A stretch of DNA of 33,644 bases from Gammaproteobacteria bacterium (GCA_018827205.1 JAHJXZ010000085.1:1-33644); one strand, 5' to 3'; positions 25,609 through 33,644 are shown, counted from the first letter of the stretch. Made by a program: numbers and translations. The notes: a model not told the origin generated them from the sequence alone.

Positions 25609-27075
25609 TTATCCATTCTCGAACAAATCCAGCTGCTCAGCCTGATGCTCATCCTCATCAGGACTATCGAGCAGGCGGCTAAGCGCGGCATCGAAAGCCT
25701 CCATGGTCGGGCGCATCTGAGGCAATTTCGCTTCAGGGTTATTGCGATAGTGCGTAACAACAACACCTGTTTGTCCGTGTGACTGCAACGCGTCACTATC
25801 GAAATCCTTGATGCCGTTACGCTGCATGAACTGCGTGCATGTGCGCCGAATATCACGTGGGCTAAATTTTGGAATAGGCTGGCCGTTCATTTTGGCGTGG
25901 TCAGTAGCAAACCACTCGCTCACCGCATGAGACAAACTGGACGCGTGAATCGGCTTTTGTCCACCAACACTCCAGGGGTATACGGCCCCTGGAGACTGCA
26001 GGGCACGAACCTGTTCGAGTACCTGCAAGGCCCGGCGGCTTAAGGGAACGAAGTGAGCACGTTTTTTACTGCCACGCCCTTTGCTATCGATGATCTTCAA
26101 GTACTTCTTTTGAAAGTTGTAGCTGGTCCAGGGCTCACGAATAAACTGGAGGGGACGCTGCCCTGCAGTAGCAAAAGCAAAGTGAAAGACACGCGCCATA
26201 ATCGAACCAACCGAATCGATCTTGGTAATGGTGTGCCAAAATTGCCTCAGCTCCTTATCAGTCAGAGCGCGCTCGCCAGGCTTTGAAGTGTTCGGGACAG
26301 TCACTGGATCCGCAGGATTCATCTGAAGTCCGTAGCTTTTAGTACTGCTTCGGTCGATATGATGCTCAGCTTTCAAGCCAAAATTGAAAGCAGCTACAAG
26401 AAACGAACGAACCTTGCCCGTCTGACGCCCAGCGCCCCTGTCCCAGATTGGTTTCAGCAGAAGATTCACATGCTCCGGCCTGACATCCTTGGCCTTCATA
26501 TTCATGATGTCGAGCCTTTCCTCTTGGCCTTCCTTGCTCACAGCTACAACTTTCTCGCCTTCGAGATCCTTAGACAGCACACGCTCGAACTCCTTGATCT
26601 GCGCAGCTGAAACACCATCACGGCGACGGTCTTCGATGTAATCCCGGAACAATTCGGACAAAGTGCCTTTTGAAGCCTCTATTGCAGCAAGTCGCTGCTG
26701 CTCATGCAGCTGGCGTTGGCGTTCTGCTTGCTCGACCTCTTCCTCGGCAGCACATCTGGCTAGGTAAGCCTTAATGTCACCATGCTCTGCCGCGATCTTT
26801 GCGTAACGTACCGCTTGCTCGCGAAGCTCAGTAAGTGAGAGACCGGGGCTTTTCGGTGTTTTCTTGAAGACACCCAGCTTAATCTTCTGCTGGCCTCCTT
26901 CATCGCGGCGGCGGTAGTAGGCCTCGACAGCCCCAGAGGCACGGCAATCGAACAAGATTGATCCACTACCTCGGCCTGGCAGTGAATCGGTGGCAGTCTG
27001 ACCAGGCTTAAGCGCCTTCAGCTCTACATCTGTCAGAAATTTCCTACTACTCGCCTTGCCCGATGCCTCTGCCAT
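25609..27075 (-). CDS. Island tyrosine integrase (tRNA-Met targeting)
   Basis: A 488-residue tyrosine recombinase of the size and layout used by genomic islands and ICEs. The N-terminal part (about 10-110) is an arm-binding-like domain, followed by a charged helix and a core-binding region (140-260). The catalytic residues are Arg307 (FATAGQRPLQF), Lys region 332-338 (SKGRGSKKRAHFVPLS), Arg410 within PRDIRRTCTQ, His433 in QSHGQTG and nucleophile Tyr443 in VTHYRNN. The start at 27075 (MAEASGKASS) is preferred: the frame runs on to 27144, but those codons read through a 12-bp direct repeat (KRYAKRYAK) and look like leader DNA. The gene ends the island, 155 bp from the tRNA-Met remnant it most likely recognises. 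Confidence 0.92.
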   Translation of the reverse strand: MAEASGKASSRKFLTDVELKALKPGQTATDSLPGRGSGSILFDCRASGAVEAYYRRRDEGGQQKIKLGVFKKTPKSPGLSLTELREQAVRYAKIAAEHGDIKAYLARCAAEEEVEQAERQRQLHEQQRLAAIEASKGTLSELFRDYIEDRRRDGVSAAQIKEFERVLSKDLEGEKVVAVSKEGQEERLDIMNMKAKDVRPEHVNLLLKPIWDRGAGRQTGKVRSFLVAAFNFGLKAEHHIDRSSTKSYGLQMNPADPVTVPNTSKPGERALTDKELRQFWHTITKIDSVGSIMARVFHFAFATAGQRPLQFIREPWTSYNFQKKYLKIIDSKGRGSKKRAHFVPLSRRALQVLEQVRALQSPGAVYPWSVGGQKPIHASSLSHAVSEWFATDHAKMNGQPIPKFSPRDIRRTCTQFMQRNGIKDFDSDALQSHGQTGVVVTHYRNNPEAKLPQMRPTMEAFDAALSRLLDSPDEDEHQAEQLDLFENG

Positions 27076-27099
27076 TTTTGCGTACCGTTTTGCGTACCG
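27076..27099. repeat. Two tandem 12-bp repeats before the integrase
   Basis: TTTTGCGTACCG occurs twice in direct succession immediately upstream of the chosen integrase start codon and about 130 bp from the att core. Position and arrangement fit arm-type binding sites for the integrase or its AlpA-like partner. Confidence 0.5.
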
Positions 27100-27229
27100 T
27101 TTCTTAGGGCATGACCGGCCATACCCAGAACCAAGGGGAAACACCTAACCCCTTGAATTTAGGATAACGCGCTAAATCGGCTTTTTTCGGGAGACGCTGG
27201 GAAACGACCAGAAACGTGCTTTTTACTGT

Positions 27230-27274
27230 CTCATAATCCTTTGGTCCACGGTTCGAGTCCGTGTGGGCCCACCA
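27230..27274 (+). other. att site: 3' remnant of tRNA-Met(CAU)
   Basis: The 45 nt contain CTCATAATCC (anticodon loop with CAU), the variable region, the T arm ACGGTTCGAGTCCGT and the acceptor end GGGCCCACCA, matching the 3' part of an elongator tRNA-Met. Upstream bases (TTTTTACTGT) do not continue the anticodon stem, D arm or acceptor 5' strand, so the gene is cut there. This is the usual signature of an element integrated into a tRNA 3' end. The island lies to the left; the chromosomal tRNA terminator follows on the right. The partner att site with the functional tRNA is outside the window. Confidence 0.88.
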
Positions 27275-27278
27275 AATA

Positions 27279-27303
27279 AAAAGCCGCGCATTGCGCGGCT
27301 TTT
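27279..27303 (+). terminator. Terminator of the tRNA-Met locus
   Basis: AAAGCCGCGC-ATT-GCGCGGCTTT forms an 11-bp class stem flanked by A- and T-runs directly after the tRNA 3' end. It marks native chromosomal sequence to the right of the island; it may also end the minus-strand EAL transcript, being A/T symmetrical. Confidence 0.8.
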
Positions 27304-27337
27304 GCGTTTCTAGCCGTATCGACTTCATATCTACCCC

Positions 27338-28699
27338 TCAACCATTCTGCCTTTCCACAAACGCAGTAAATGCCCCCAGCGGCAGCGGCTTACTGAACAG
27401 ATAGCCCTGAAACTGCATGCAGCCGTTGCTGAGCAAAAACTCCTGCTGTGCTTCGGTTTCCACGCCTTCGGCTATCACCGTCATACCCATGCTTTGCCCC
27501 AGGGCGATCACCGTGCGCACGATGGTTTGGCTGCTGGTGTCGGTGAGAACGTCGCTGATAAATGAGCGGTCTATTTTCAGGGTGTTGAGGGGCAGGCGTT
27601 TGAGGTGGCTAAGGGAGGAGAAGCCGGTGCCGAAATCGTCCAGGGAGAAGCGCACGCCATGCTCGACCAATATGGCCATTTTGCGCATCAGGTCGTCGAT
27701 GTCGTGGACGATCAGTGTTTCGGTCAGTTCCAGCTCGAGGTGACGTGCGTCGATACCGTAGGTATTGATCAGCCCGAGCATGTCGGTGACAAAATTGGCT
27801 TGGCGAAACTGCTTCTGGCTGATGTTGACCGCCAGGCTGATGTCGCAGTAAAGCGGGTCGTCCTTCCAGGCGCGCAGTTGGGTAAACGCTTGCTCCAGCA
27901 CCCACTGGCCAATCGGGATAATCAGCCCGGTTTTCTCGGCATGGCCGATAAATTCGGCGGGAGGCACCAGCCCGCGCAGCGGGTGCTGCCAGCGGATCAG
28001 CACTTCGGCGCCGGTGACGTTGCCGGTGCTGTCCAGTTGCGGCTGGTAGTGCAGCACAAACTGCTGCTCAGCCAGCGCGGCGTGCAGGTCGCGGTCGAGC
28101 ATCGAACGCTCGGCGGCGTCGCTCTGCAGAACATGCAGCAGGGCAAACAGCATCAACATGGCCGCCACGCTCTGTATCCAGGAACCGGCGATGCGCACTT
28201 CATCCGGTAGGTGGAAGGCGCTAGTTGGGCTCCAGGATGAGGAGGCCAGAACGGTAAATAAGCTGAGGCATAACAGTGCAACGCCGTAGCGCAGCCAAAG
28301 GCGCTCGTCGCGAAATGCCATCAGCGCCGCCACCGCAAGCGGCAGCAGGTATAGGTGGGTCGCACGCGGCGCGGCGGCGGTGTGCGGGTCCATCAACAAA
28401 GTGGTGCCGACAATCACCAGGATGATCACACCGAATAACAGCAGATTGGCCAGCCGCACGCGGTTGCGCAGGGTCAGGATAAATATGCCAAGGCCGCAGA
28501 GGATCATCAGCAGGTCCATCAGCGCGACGCCCCACTCGCCGCGCAGGCTGAAGAAGAGGCCCCAGAAGCTGCCGACCAGCAGCAGTACCAAGCTGGCAAG
28601 CATGCGCATGCGCCGCTCGCGGCGTTGACCGATCAGGGCCAGGTCGGGCGAATGCCAGAGCTTGAGAATCTGCTTGAGAAAGGCAGAAAGGACGGTCAT
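27338..28699 (-). CDS. Membrane EAL-domain c-di-GMP phosphodiesterase
   Basis: A 453-residue inner-membrane protein. About six hydrophobic segments occupy residues 30-190 (for example [62 protein letters not shown]). The C-terminal EAL domain (about 205-450) has AEVLIRW (EVL in place of EAL, Glu kept), [20 protein letters not shown] and KIDRSFI, with EGVE near the end. So breakdown of c-di-GMP to pGpG is likely. No GGDEF is present. Start 28699 ([10 protein letters not shown]) is preferred to the upstream ATG at 28750, whose 17 extra residues have no ribosome site. It is on the chromosomal side of the island boundary. The GGDEF gene upstream on the same strand is 164 bp away. Confidence 0.92.
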   Translation of the reverse strand: MTVLSAFLKQILKLWHSPDLALIGQRRERRMRMLASLVLLLVGSFWGLFFSLRGEWGVALMDLLMILCGLGIFILTLRNRVRLANLLLFGVIILVIVGTTLLMDPHTAAAPRATHLYLLPLAVAALMAFRDERLWLRYGVALLCLSLFTVLASSSWSPTSAFHLPDEVRIAGSWIQSVAAMLMLFALLHVLQSDAAERSMLDRDLHAALAEQQFVLHYQPQLDSTGNVTGAEVLIRWQHPLRGLVPPAEFIGHAEKTGLIIPIGQWVLEQAFTQLRAWKDDPLYCDISLAVNISQKQFRQANFVTDMLGLINTYGIDARHLELELTETLIVHDIDDLMRKMAILVEHGVRFSLDDFGTGFSSLSHLKRLPLNTLKIDRSFISDVLTDTSSQTIVRTVIALGQSMGMTVIAEGVETEAQQEFLLSNGCMQFQGYLFSKPLPLGAFTAFVERQNG

Positions 28700-28863
28700 G
28701 AAAAATCTCTGAGTGACCTGTTGTTTCGCGACAAAAGTCGCTCGAGGCATGCCCGCACTACGATTGGGAAATGGGCAAAGATGAGTGTAGACGCCGTAGC
28801 AAGGGCCTTCTGCGTGATTGCATACGACGCAGGTAGCGCTTACTCGGTATTGCGTTTGTCCAC
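28700..28863. other. Gap between GGDEF and EAL genes
   Basis: Both genes run on the minus strand. No gene seen; the gap may hold a promoter for the EAL gene. Confidence 0.35.
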
Positions 28864-29925
28864 CTAACTGCTACGACCAACCAGGCGATTGCGACCCAGT
28901 TCCTTGCCGCGATACAGGCGCTGATCGGCGCAGCGATAAAGCTGCTCGGCGCTGCTGCCATCGACAGGCCACTCGGCCAGGCCGAAGGTAGCCGACAGGG
29001 CAATGTCCTGATCACCGTAGCGCATTGGCTGGCTGCACAGCTGCGCGCGCAGACTTTCCACCAGCGGTTCGGCGCCCTGACCATCAGTATTGCGCAGCAG
29101 CAGGCCGAACTCCTCGCCGCCCAGGCGGCCAAGGGTATCGGTGGCACGCAGACGCTGGCCAAGGCTGTTGCAAATATGCCGCAGGGCCTGGTCGCCGGCA
29201 TCGTGGCCGTACTGGTCATTAACTGCTTTGAAATAGTCGATATCCAATACCACCAGCACCAGCTTGGCCTGGCTGCGCTGCGCCTCACGAATGCTTTGTT
29301 CCAGGCTCTGCTGGAAACTGCCACGGCTGGCCACGCCGGTCAGCGCATCGGTGCGCGCCATGTGTTGCAACTGCTGGTAGGCAGCGGCGCGGCGGGCTTC
29401 GTAGAGGTAGACGAAGACCAGAATCATCAGCCCACAGAACACTGCGTTACCCAGATCAATCAGGCTCTCGGCATCCCAGTGGATCGGGTAGGTGTAGAGG
29501 TACAGCAGGCAGGCGCCGATGACGAAGGGCAGCGCCAGCAGGCTGCCGCGCTTGAGACCGAGCAGCAGGTAGGACATCACGGGGATGCTGTAGACCCAGA
29601 CGAAGGCGGTTTTCGAGGCGTTGGGGATAACGATGATGTACAGCAGAAAGCTGAAGGTCGGCAGCAGGTAGAGGTAGATCCAGGGCAACAGGTTGCGCGC
29701 CCTGACGACGCGCCAGGCGCCCCACAACAAGACGCCGGTGGCCAGCAGTTCAAAGCTGGCAAACAGGTAGTTGCCGGCCATGAATTGCAGCACGCAGAAC
29801 ACCCCGAGGGTCAGCCCGGTGGTGGCAAATATCATACGGATCAACGACCGCTGGCCGACATCCTGCAAGTCGGTGACGGCGGCGCTGCTGTCATTGCCCG
29901 GTTTGGTTCGCGGTCGAAAAAACAT
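28864..29925 (-). CDS. Membrane diguanylate cyclase (GGDEF)
   Basis: A 353-residue inner-membrane protein. Six hydrophobic segments fill about residues 28-175 (for example [69 protein letters not shown]), resembling the 7TM-type membrane part of DGCs. The GGDEF domain (about 190-350) begins [14 protein letters not shown] and has [18 protein letters not shown], inhibitory site RATD, and the intact signature GGEEF in [13 protein letters not shown]. It should make c-di-GMP from two GTP and be product-inhibited. With the EAL gene that follows, this gives a synthesis and breakdown pair on the chromosome beside the island. The start ATG at 29925 is taken as the first Met of the frame; no strong ribosome site is seen. 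Confidence 0.93.
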   Translation of the reverse strand: MFFRPRTKPGNDSSAAVTDLQDVGQRSLIRMIFATTGLTLGVFCVLQFMAGNYLFASFELLATGVLLWGAWRVVRARNLLPWIYLYLLPTFSFLLYIIVIPNASKTAFVWVYSIPVMSYLLLGLKRGSLLALPFVIGACLLYLYTYPIHWDAESLIDLGNAVFCGLMILVFVYLYEARRAAAYQQLQHMARTDALTGVASRGSFQQSLEQSIREAQRSQAKLVLVVLDIDYFKAVNDQYGHDAGDQALRHICNSLGQRLRATDTLGRLGGEEFGLLLRNTDGQGAEPLVESLRAQLCSQPMRYGDQDIALSATFGLAEWPVDGSSAEQLYRCADQRLYRGKELGRNRLVGRSS

Positions 29926-30170
29926 GGCCTGACGCTGTATAGATGGCGGTTTGATGGCTCACTGTGCCTCAACTGCCAGCTCCTTGGCCAGATAGCGTGA
30001 CATGAACCGTCGACGTCTCGGCTTACGTAAGCGTCGCAGGCCACTTGCTGCGTAGGCCCGCAACCCTTTCATAGAGCCTTGCTCGGCAGTTCTCGTACCG
30101 CCCGCCGGTTGCCCACTGCGCGCAGCGCCACCCATAATCGGCCGCACCTGATTCTGGATGTACTGCGCCC
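29926..30170. other. Intergenic between divergent GGDEF and sigma-54 activator genes
   Basis: No certain gene. A minus-strand frame from 30072 to 29959 (37 residues, MKGLRAYAASGLRRLRKPRRRR...) has AAGG just upstream of its ATG and is very basic; it could be a small protein, but nothing confirms it. Confidence 0.35.
29959..30072 (-). CDS. Possible small basic protein
   Basis: A 37-residue frame beginning MKGLRAYAASGLRRLRKP and ending RYLAKELAVEAQ, with AAGG about 6 nt upstream of the ATG, 33 bp before the GGDEF gene on the same strand. The run of Arg and Lys could bind nucleic acid or be an artefact of GC-rich DNA. No family recognised; reported as a candidate only. Confidence 0.25.
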   Translation of the reverse strand: MKGLRAYAASGLRRLRKPRRRRFMSRYLAKELAVEAQ

Positions 30171-31631
30171 ATGGCCATTGCCCGCGACGACCTCGACCAA
30201 CACGGTTTGATCATCGGCGTTTCGCCCGAGCGTTTTCGCGCCGTGGCCATGCCGCTGCTGTTCGACCACCTGAATGCGCAATGCGAGGGCACCATCGCAG
30301 TCAACCGCCAGGCGCGCATCGTTTGGATCAACGACAAGTACGCCGAGAAGGTCGGCATCAGCGACCCACGCAGCGTACTCGGCAAGGAGATCGAAGAAGT
30401 ACTGCCGGCCAGTCGCCTGCGCGAGGTAGTAGAAAGCGGCCAGCCGAGCATGCTCGATCTGATGGCCTTCGGCAGCGAGCATTTCGTGGTCACGCGTATT
30501 CCGTTGCGCGATGAGGACGGCACCCTGGTCGGCGCACTGGGTTTTGTACTGTTCGACCGCGCCCGCCACCTCAAGCCGCTGATGTCTAAGTTCAACCTGC
30601 TACAGAGCCAGCTAGTCGCCACCCAGCACGAGCTGGCCAAGGCGCGCCGCGCGCGTTACACCATCGCCGGATTTATCGGCGCCAGTAGCGCGGCCAGCGA
30701 GGTCAAACGCCAGGCCCGCCGTGCCGCACAACTGGATGCTACGGTGTTACTGCGCGGTGAAACCGGCACCGGCAAAGAGCTGCTGGCCCAGGGCATTCAC
30801 AACCTGTCGCCACGGGCCAACGGGCCGTTTGTCGCGGTCAACGTCGCCGCCATTCCGGAAACCCTGGTCGAAGCCGAACTGTTCGGCACCGCGCCCGGCG
30901 CTTTTACCGGTGCGGATCGCAAGGCGCGGATCGGCAAGTTCGAGGTGGCCAACGGCGGCACGCTGTTTCTCGATGAAATCGGCGACCTTCCGCTACCGCT
31001 GCAAGCCAAGCTGCTGCGCGTGTTGCAGGAACAGGAGGTCGAGCCGCTGGGTTCCAACCAGGTCAAACCGCTGAATGTGCGGGTGATTGCCGCCACGCAT
31101 ATCGACCTGGAAGCCAAGGTCGCTGCCGGGCAGTTCCGTGACGATCTCTACTACCGCCTCAACGTCCTGGCCCTGCGCGTGCCGCCGCTACGCGAGCGCC
31201 GTGAAGATATTCCGGCGCTGCTGGAGCACCTGCTCGATGATATCGCCAATCGCTCCGCTCAGGCCCCGCTCGAAGTGAGCGACGACGCCCTCGTCCTGCT
31301 GAGCGCACAGCCCTGGCGCGGCAACGTGCGCGAACTGCGCAACCTGCTGGAGCGCGCGCAACTGGATGTCGACGGGCGCCTGGATGCGTCAGCTGTGCGG
31401 GCGTTGCTGGTCGATCCGGTGACGCCCGCAGCGCACAACCTTGCCCCACAGCCGGCCGCCACAGTGGCGCAAACCCTGGCAGAGCAACTGGCGCAGGCCG
31501 AACGCCAGGCACTGATCGACGCCCTGCAAGCCACTGCCGGCAACCGCCAACAGGCTGCGGAACGCTTAGGCATTTCCCGCGCAGGGCTGTATGCCAAGCT
31601 GGCCCTGCATGGGTTGGGTAAGCATGATTGA
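30171..31631 (+). CDS. Sigma-54 enhancer-binding activator (HbcR-like)
   Basis: A 486-residue activator of RpoN-dependent promoters. An N-terminal PAS-like sensor (about 35-140) is followed by the AAA+ domain: Walker A GETGTGKE (196-203), GAFTGA loop that contacts sigma-54 (243-248), Walker B GGTLFLDEIGD (about 262-272) and the arginine-finger region LYYRLNVLALRVPPLRER. The C-terminal Fis-type helix-turn-helix (about 458-482) reads GNRQQAAERLGISRAGLYAKL. The next gene on the strand is a GntP permease with a sigma-54 promoter and paired palindromes. In P. aeruginosa PAO1 the regulator PA2005, described as controlling (R)-3-hydroxybutyrate use, lies beside a GntP gene in the same way; I therefore call this a probable homologue, by context and not by alignment. 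Confidence 0.88.
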   Translation: MAIARDDLDQHGLIIGVSPERFRAVAMPLLFDHLNAQCEGTIAVNRQARIVWINDKYAEKVGISDPRSVLGKEIEEVLPASRLREVVESGQPSMLDLMAFGSEHFVVTRIPLRDEDGTLVGALGFVLFDRARHLKPLMSKFNLLQSQLVATQHELAKARRARYTIAGFIGASSAASEVKRQARRAAQLDATVLLRGETGTGKELLAQGIHNLSPRANGPFVAVNVAAIPETLVEAELFGTAPGAFTGADRKARIGKFEVANGGTLFLDEIGDLPLPLQAKLLRVLQEQEVEPLGSNQVKPLNVRVIAATHIDLEAKVAAGQFRDDLYYRLNVLALRVPPLRERREDIPALLEHLLDDIANRSAQAPLEVSDDALVLLSAQPWRGNVRELRNLLERAQLDVDGRLDASAVRALLVDPVTPAAHNLAPQPAATVAQTLAEQLAQAERQALIDALQATAGNRQQAAERLGISRAGLYAKLALHGLGKHD

Positions 31632-31645
31632 GCCTGTCGCGATTT

Positions 31646-31710
31646 GTAGCCCGGATGTAATCCGGGGAGTACCACACAACCGAGCATTTCCCGGATTTCA
31701 TCCGGGCTAC
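31646..31710. repeat. REP-type inverted pair (GTAGCCCGG class)
   Basis: GTAGCCCGGATGTAATCCGGG and its inverted partner CCCGGATTTCATCCGGGCTAC flank about 22 bp. This is a common bacterial intergenic repeat pair placed just after the activator gene; it can form a hairpin and may help end transcription. Confidence 0.75.
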
Positions 31711-31733
31711 GGAATGTAAGAACGTAGCAACCT

Positions 31734-31798
31734 GTAGGAGCGGGCTTGCCCGCGATGCTTTTGAGCCCGCAAGAGATCGCGGGCAAGCCCGCTCCTAC
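31734..31798. repeat. Pseudomonas REP pair (REPIN)
   Basis: GTAGGAGCGGGCTTGCCCGC and its inverted copy ending GCGGGCAAGCCCGCTCCTAC form a typical Pseudomonas REPIN, a non-autonomous element mobilised by RAYT transposases. No RAYT gene is in the window. Confidence 0.85.
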
Positions 31799-31809
31799 AA
31801 AAGCGAAAA

Positions 31810-31856
31810 TCCAGAATTCTGGACTTTAAGCTTACTCAGCAATCCAAATATCTGGA
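31810..31856. promoter_or_regulatory. Paired palindromic operators, probable activator UAS
   Basis: TCCAGAATTCTGGA (31810-31823) is a perfect 14-bp palindrome and TCCAAATATCTGGA (31843-31856) is a near copy with the same TCCA/TGGA ends. Their starts are 33 bp apart, about three helical turns, so both lie on the same DNA face. They lie 120-170 bp upstream of the sigma-54 promoter, the usual distance for enhancer sites. The neighbouring activator is the obvious binder. Confidence 0.65.
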
Positions 31857-31978
31857 CTAATTCCAAAAATAAAGACACACCCTCCTCCCCCCAGCAACCC
31901 CGCCGTCTCCCCTATAACCCCACGCAACCCCTCAACAGCAAGCCTTCCCCCCTCTTCGACCAAAGTCGTAGCCCTGCC

Positions 31979-31994
31979 TGGCACAGCTTTCGCT
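31979..31994 (+). promoter_or_regulatory. Sigma-54 (RpoN) promoter of the permease gene
   Basis: TGGCACAGCTTTCGCT matches the -24/-12 consensus TGGCACG-N4-TTGCW with exact spacing: GG and GC in place, one mismatch at position 7 and one at position 13. It lies about 100 bp upstream of the ATG at 32095. Confidence 0.7.
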
Positions 31995-32094
31995 CTAGTC
32001 TGCTCAACGCTTTGTCTCGGTGCCTGATTTCACGAGCAAGCTCATCAGCGTCGCCATAGAGCGGTGCTTAAAACAACAACAAAAGGAACCAGCC

Positions 32095-33480
32095 ATGGGT
32101 ACCCTCGGTATTCTGATTTCCCTCGCATTGTTGATGTACCTCGCCTACCGCGGCATCAACGTGCTGATCCTCGCCCCACTGCTCGCGTTGCTGGCATTGC
32201 TGTTTGCCGGCGATATTGGCCTGCTGCTGCCCACCTACACCCAGGTGTTTATGAAGGCCATGGGCGGCTATGTGATGCAGTTTTTCCCACTGTTTTTGCT
32301 CGGTGCCTTGTTCGGAAAGTTAATGGATGATTCGGGCTCAGCCCGCGCCATCGCCCACGGCATCGTTGCCAAAGTCGGCAGCGAGCGGGCGATTCTGGCC
32401 ATTGTGCTGGCGTGCGGCATCCTCACTTACGGCGGCGTGTCGCTGTTTGTCGTGGCATTCGCCGTGTACCCGATTGGCGCGGCGCTGTTCCGCGAGGCGG
32501 GCATTCCCAAGCGGCTGATCCCCGGCGCCATCGCCCTCGGCTCGTTCACCTTCACCATGACCGCCCTTCCCGGCACCCCGGCGATTCAGAACGCCATTCC
32601 CAACCCGTTTTTCGGCACCGACGCGTTTGCCGCGCCGGGCCTTGGGGTGATCGCCGGGCTGATCATGTTCGGCCTCGGCACTTGGTGGCTCACCGCCCAG
32701 TCGCGCAAGTTGATGGCAGCTGGTGAGGGCTACGGCGAGCACCGCGACGATCCCATCGTCGAGGAGAAGCGCAATATCCCTGGTTTCTGGCTGGCACTGC
32801 TGCCGATCTTTGTGGTGATCGGCCTGAACTTCCTGATGGCCAAGCAGATTCTGCCGAGCCTCGGCACCAGCTACCTGGCCAAGCCGGAGTTCGGCGGTCT
32901 GCAGGACGCCAAGTCGCTGATCGGTATCTGGGCGATTATCGTCGCCCTCAGTGCGGCCATCCTGTTGCTGATTGCCATGCATTGGCAGCGCTGGATGAAC
33001 CTGAAGAAGAGCGTCAACGACGGCGCGTTCGGCTCCATGCTGCCAATCCTCAACACCGCCGCCGAAGTCGGTTACGGCACGGTGATCGCCTCCCTGGCCG
33101 GCTTTGTGATCATTCGCGACCTGGTGCTCGGCGTCTCCGCTAACCCGCTGATCTCCGAAGCCGTAGCGGTGAATATCCTCGCCGGCATCACCGGTTCGGC
33201 GTCTGGCGGTATGTCGATTGCGCTGAAAACCCTCGGCGAGCAGTACCTGACCCTGGCCAACGCCGCCGGCATCAGCCCAGAGCTGCTGCACCGCGTCGCC
33301 GCGATGGCCTCCGGCTGCATGGACACCCTGCCGCACAACGGCGCGGTGATCTCGCTGCTGGCGATCTGCAAACTGACCCACCGCGAGTCTTACAAATTTA
33401 TCTTCGTCAACACCGTGGCCTTCCCGATGGTGGCGCTGGTGGTGGTGATTACCCTCGGCACCATGTTTGGCAGCTTTTGA
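32095..33480 (+). CDS. GntP-family permease (gluconate / hydroxy-acid type)
   Basis: A 461-residue inner-membrane symporter with about 12 hydrophobic segments. GntP-like features include YGGVSLFVVAFAVYPIG, SFTFTMTALPGTPAIQNAIPNPFFGT, and near the end GITGSASGGMSIAL and ASGCMDTLPHNGAVISLLAICKLTH. Members import gluconate, 3-hydroxybutyrate or related acids with protons. The context (sigma-54 activator before, CoA-transferase after) favours a short-chain hydroxy or keto acid over gluconate. Start 32095 is chosen because AAAGGAACC lies just upstream; 25 extra codons up to 32020 are unlikely. It is followed by a REP pair and then the CoA-transferase, probably one regulon. Confidence 0.9.
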   Translation: MGTLGILISLALLMYLAYRGINVLILAPLLALLALLFAGDIGLLLPTYTQVFMKAMGGYVMQFFPLFLLGALFGKLMDDSGSARAIAHGIVAKVGSERAILAIVLACGILTYGGVSLFVVAFAVYPIGAALFREAGIPKRLIPGAIALGSFTFTMTALPGTPAIQNAIPNPFFGTDAFAAPGLGVIAGLIMFGLGTWWLTAQSRKLMAAGEGYGEHRDDPIVEEKRNIPGFWLALLPIFVVIGLNFLMAKQILPSLGTSYLAKPEFGGLQDAKSLIGIWAIIVALSAAILLLIAMHWQRWMNLKKSVNDGAFGSMLPILNTAAEVGYGTVIASLAGFVIIRDLVLGVSANPLISEAVAVNILAGITGSASGGMSIALKTLGEQYLTLANAAGISPELLHRVAAMASGCMDTLPHNGAVISLLAICKLTHRESYKFIFVNTVAFPMVALVVVITLGTMFGSF

Positions 33481-33492
33481 TCCGATGCATCC

Positions 33493-33544
33493 GTAGGAGC
33501 GGGCCATGCCCGCGATAGATTTCGCGGGCATGGCCCGCTCCTAC
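33493..33544. repeat. Pseudomonas REP pair between permease and CoA-transferase
   Basis: GTAGGAGCGGGCCATGCCCG and its inverted partner CGGGCATGGCCCGCTCCTAC form a hairpin of the same family as that at 31734-31798. Inside an operon such a REP can cut downstream expression or protect the upstream mRNA. Confidence 0.85.
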
Positions 33545-33586
33545 AGGGTGACGCCGTTTCCCCATCCCGTTTTATGAGTACCCGCA

Positions 33587-33644
33587 ATGAGCAAGATCAT
33601 GACCGCCGCAGCAGCTGTGGCGCGCATCCCGGACAACGCCAACC
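33587..33644 (+). CDS. CoA-transferase, N-terminal fragment (runs off the window)
   Basis: Only 19 residues are visible: MSKIMTAAAAVARIPDNAN. This resembles the start of acyl-CoA:acetate / 3-oxoacid CoA-transferases, which open with A-A-A-V-A-x-I-P-D-x-A and would continue into a GGF motif past the edge. It would move CoA to a short-chain keto acid after import by the permease. A competing ATG at 33574 gives an unlikely frame. The identification is tentative because of the short length. Confidence 0.55.
   Translation, partial: MSKIMTAAAAVARIPDNAN

Larger units (their letters stand above)
31799..32094. other. Regulatory gap upstream of the GntP permease gene
   Basis: Holds two operator-like palindromes (31810-31823, 31843-31856), a C- and A-rich stretch and the sigma-54 promoter (31979-31994). 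No gene is visible; the frame from 32020 in line with the permease lacks a ribosome site and is treated as leader. Confidence 0.6.

Noticed and set aside
27104..27328. Minus-strand open frame with the string AHTDSNRGPKDYE
   Set aside because: It is the reverse translation of the tRNA-Met remnant and its surroundings, a well-known false protein produced by tRNA genes.
32338..33531. Long minus-strand frame (397 codons)
   Set aside because: It is the antisense shadow of the GntP permease, rich in His, Gln and Asp, as expected for GC-rich antisense.

Overview
The window reads as a gammaproteobacterium of the genus Pseudomonas in the broad sense. The right end carries typical Pseudomonas REP-type inverted repeats, a sigma-54 activator next to a GntP permease and the start of a CoA-transferase (a short-chain hydroxy-/keto-acid catabolic locus), and a split tRNA-Met(CAU). 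Everything left of that tRNA remnant (about 1-27,230) looks like accessory, horizontally acquired DNA; the flank from 27,275 onward looks like ordinary chromosome.

Layout. 1-2,250: decayed left part with a broken GAF-domain gene (nonsense codon plus frameshift), an EF-hand protein and a truncated IS5-family transposase. 2,252-5,822: an OmpR-type response regulator and sensor kinase on the minus strand, divergent from a small exported Cys-rich protein and a sterol desaturase/fatty-acid hydroxylase family membrane protein. 5,823-6,792: a gene-free stretch with an exact 32-bp-period tandem array (TGTCGCA and GCGATAC boxes) followed by a cluster of perfect inverted repeats just upstream of an orphan tyrosine recombinase (6,793-7,737).

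7,796-22,202 (minus strand): a tightly packed seven-gene signalling operon. In transcription order it encodes a REC-HDOD protein, a 1,497-residue 2xGAF-6xPAS histidine kinase, a membrane sensor-PAS kinase, a GAF-2xPAS kinase, a CHASE-PAS-kinase-REC-REC hybrid, a single-domain REC protein and an Hpt-REC-REC-GGDEF protein. The four kinases share nearly the same catalytic core but have four different sensor halves. Most junctions are 4- or 8-nt start/stop overlaps. Upstream on the same strand lie a free Hpt protein and a REC-GGDEF-EAL protein. None of the nine proteins has a DNA-binding output domain; the visible outputs are an HDOD domain and c-di-GMP synthesis/breakdown. I infer a mobile multi-input phosphorelay feeding c-di-GMP control.

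25,184-27,274: an AlpA-like excisionase/regulator, a tyrosine integrase and the att site, which is the 3' 45 nt of a tRNA-Met gene followed by its terminator. The intact or 5' half of the tRNA is not in the window, so the other end of the island lies outside it. 27,338-29,925: two chromosomal membrane c-di-GMP proteins (EAL, then GGDEF). 30,171-33,644: sigma-54 activator, REP elements, paired operator-like palindromes, a sigma-54 promoter, the GntP permease and the start of a CoA-transferase.

All functional statements come from motif reading by eye; no database search was run.
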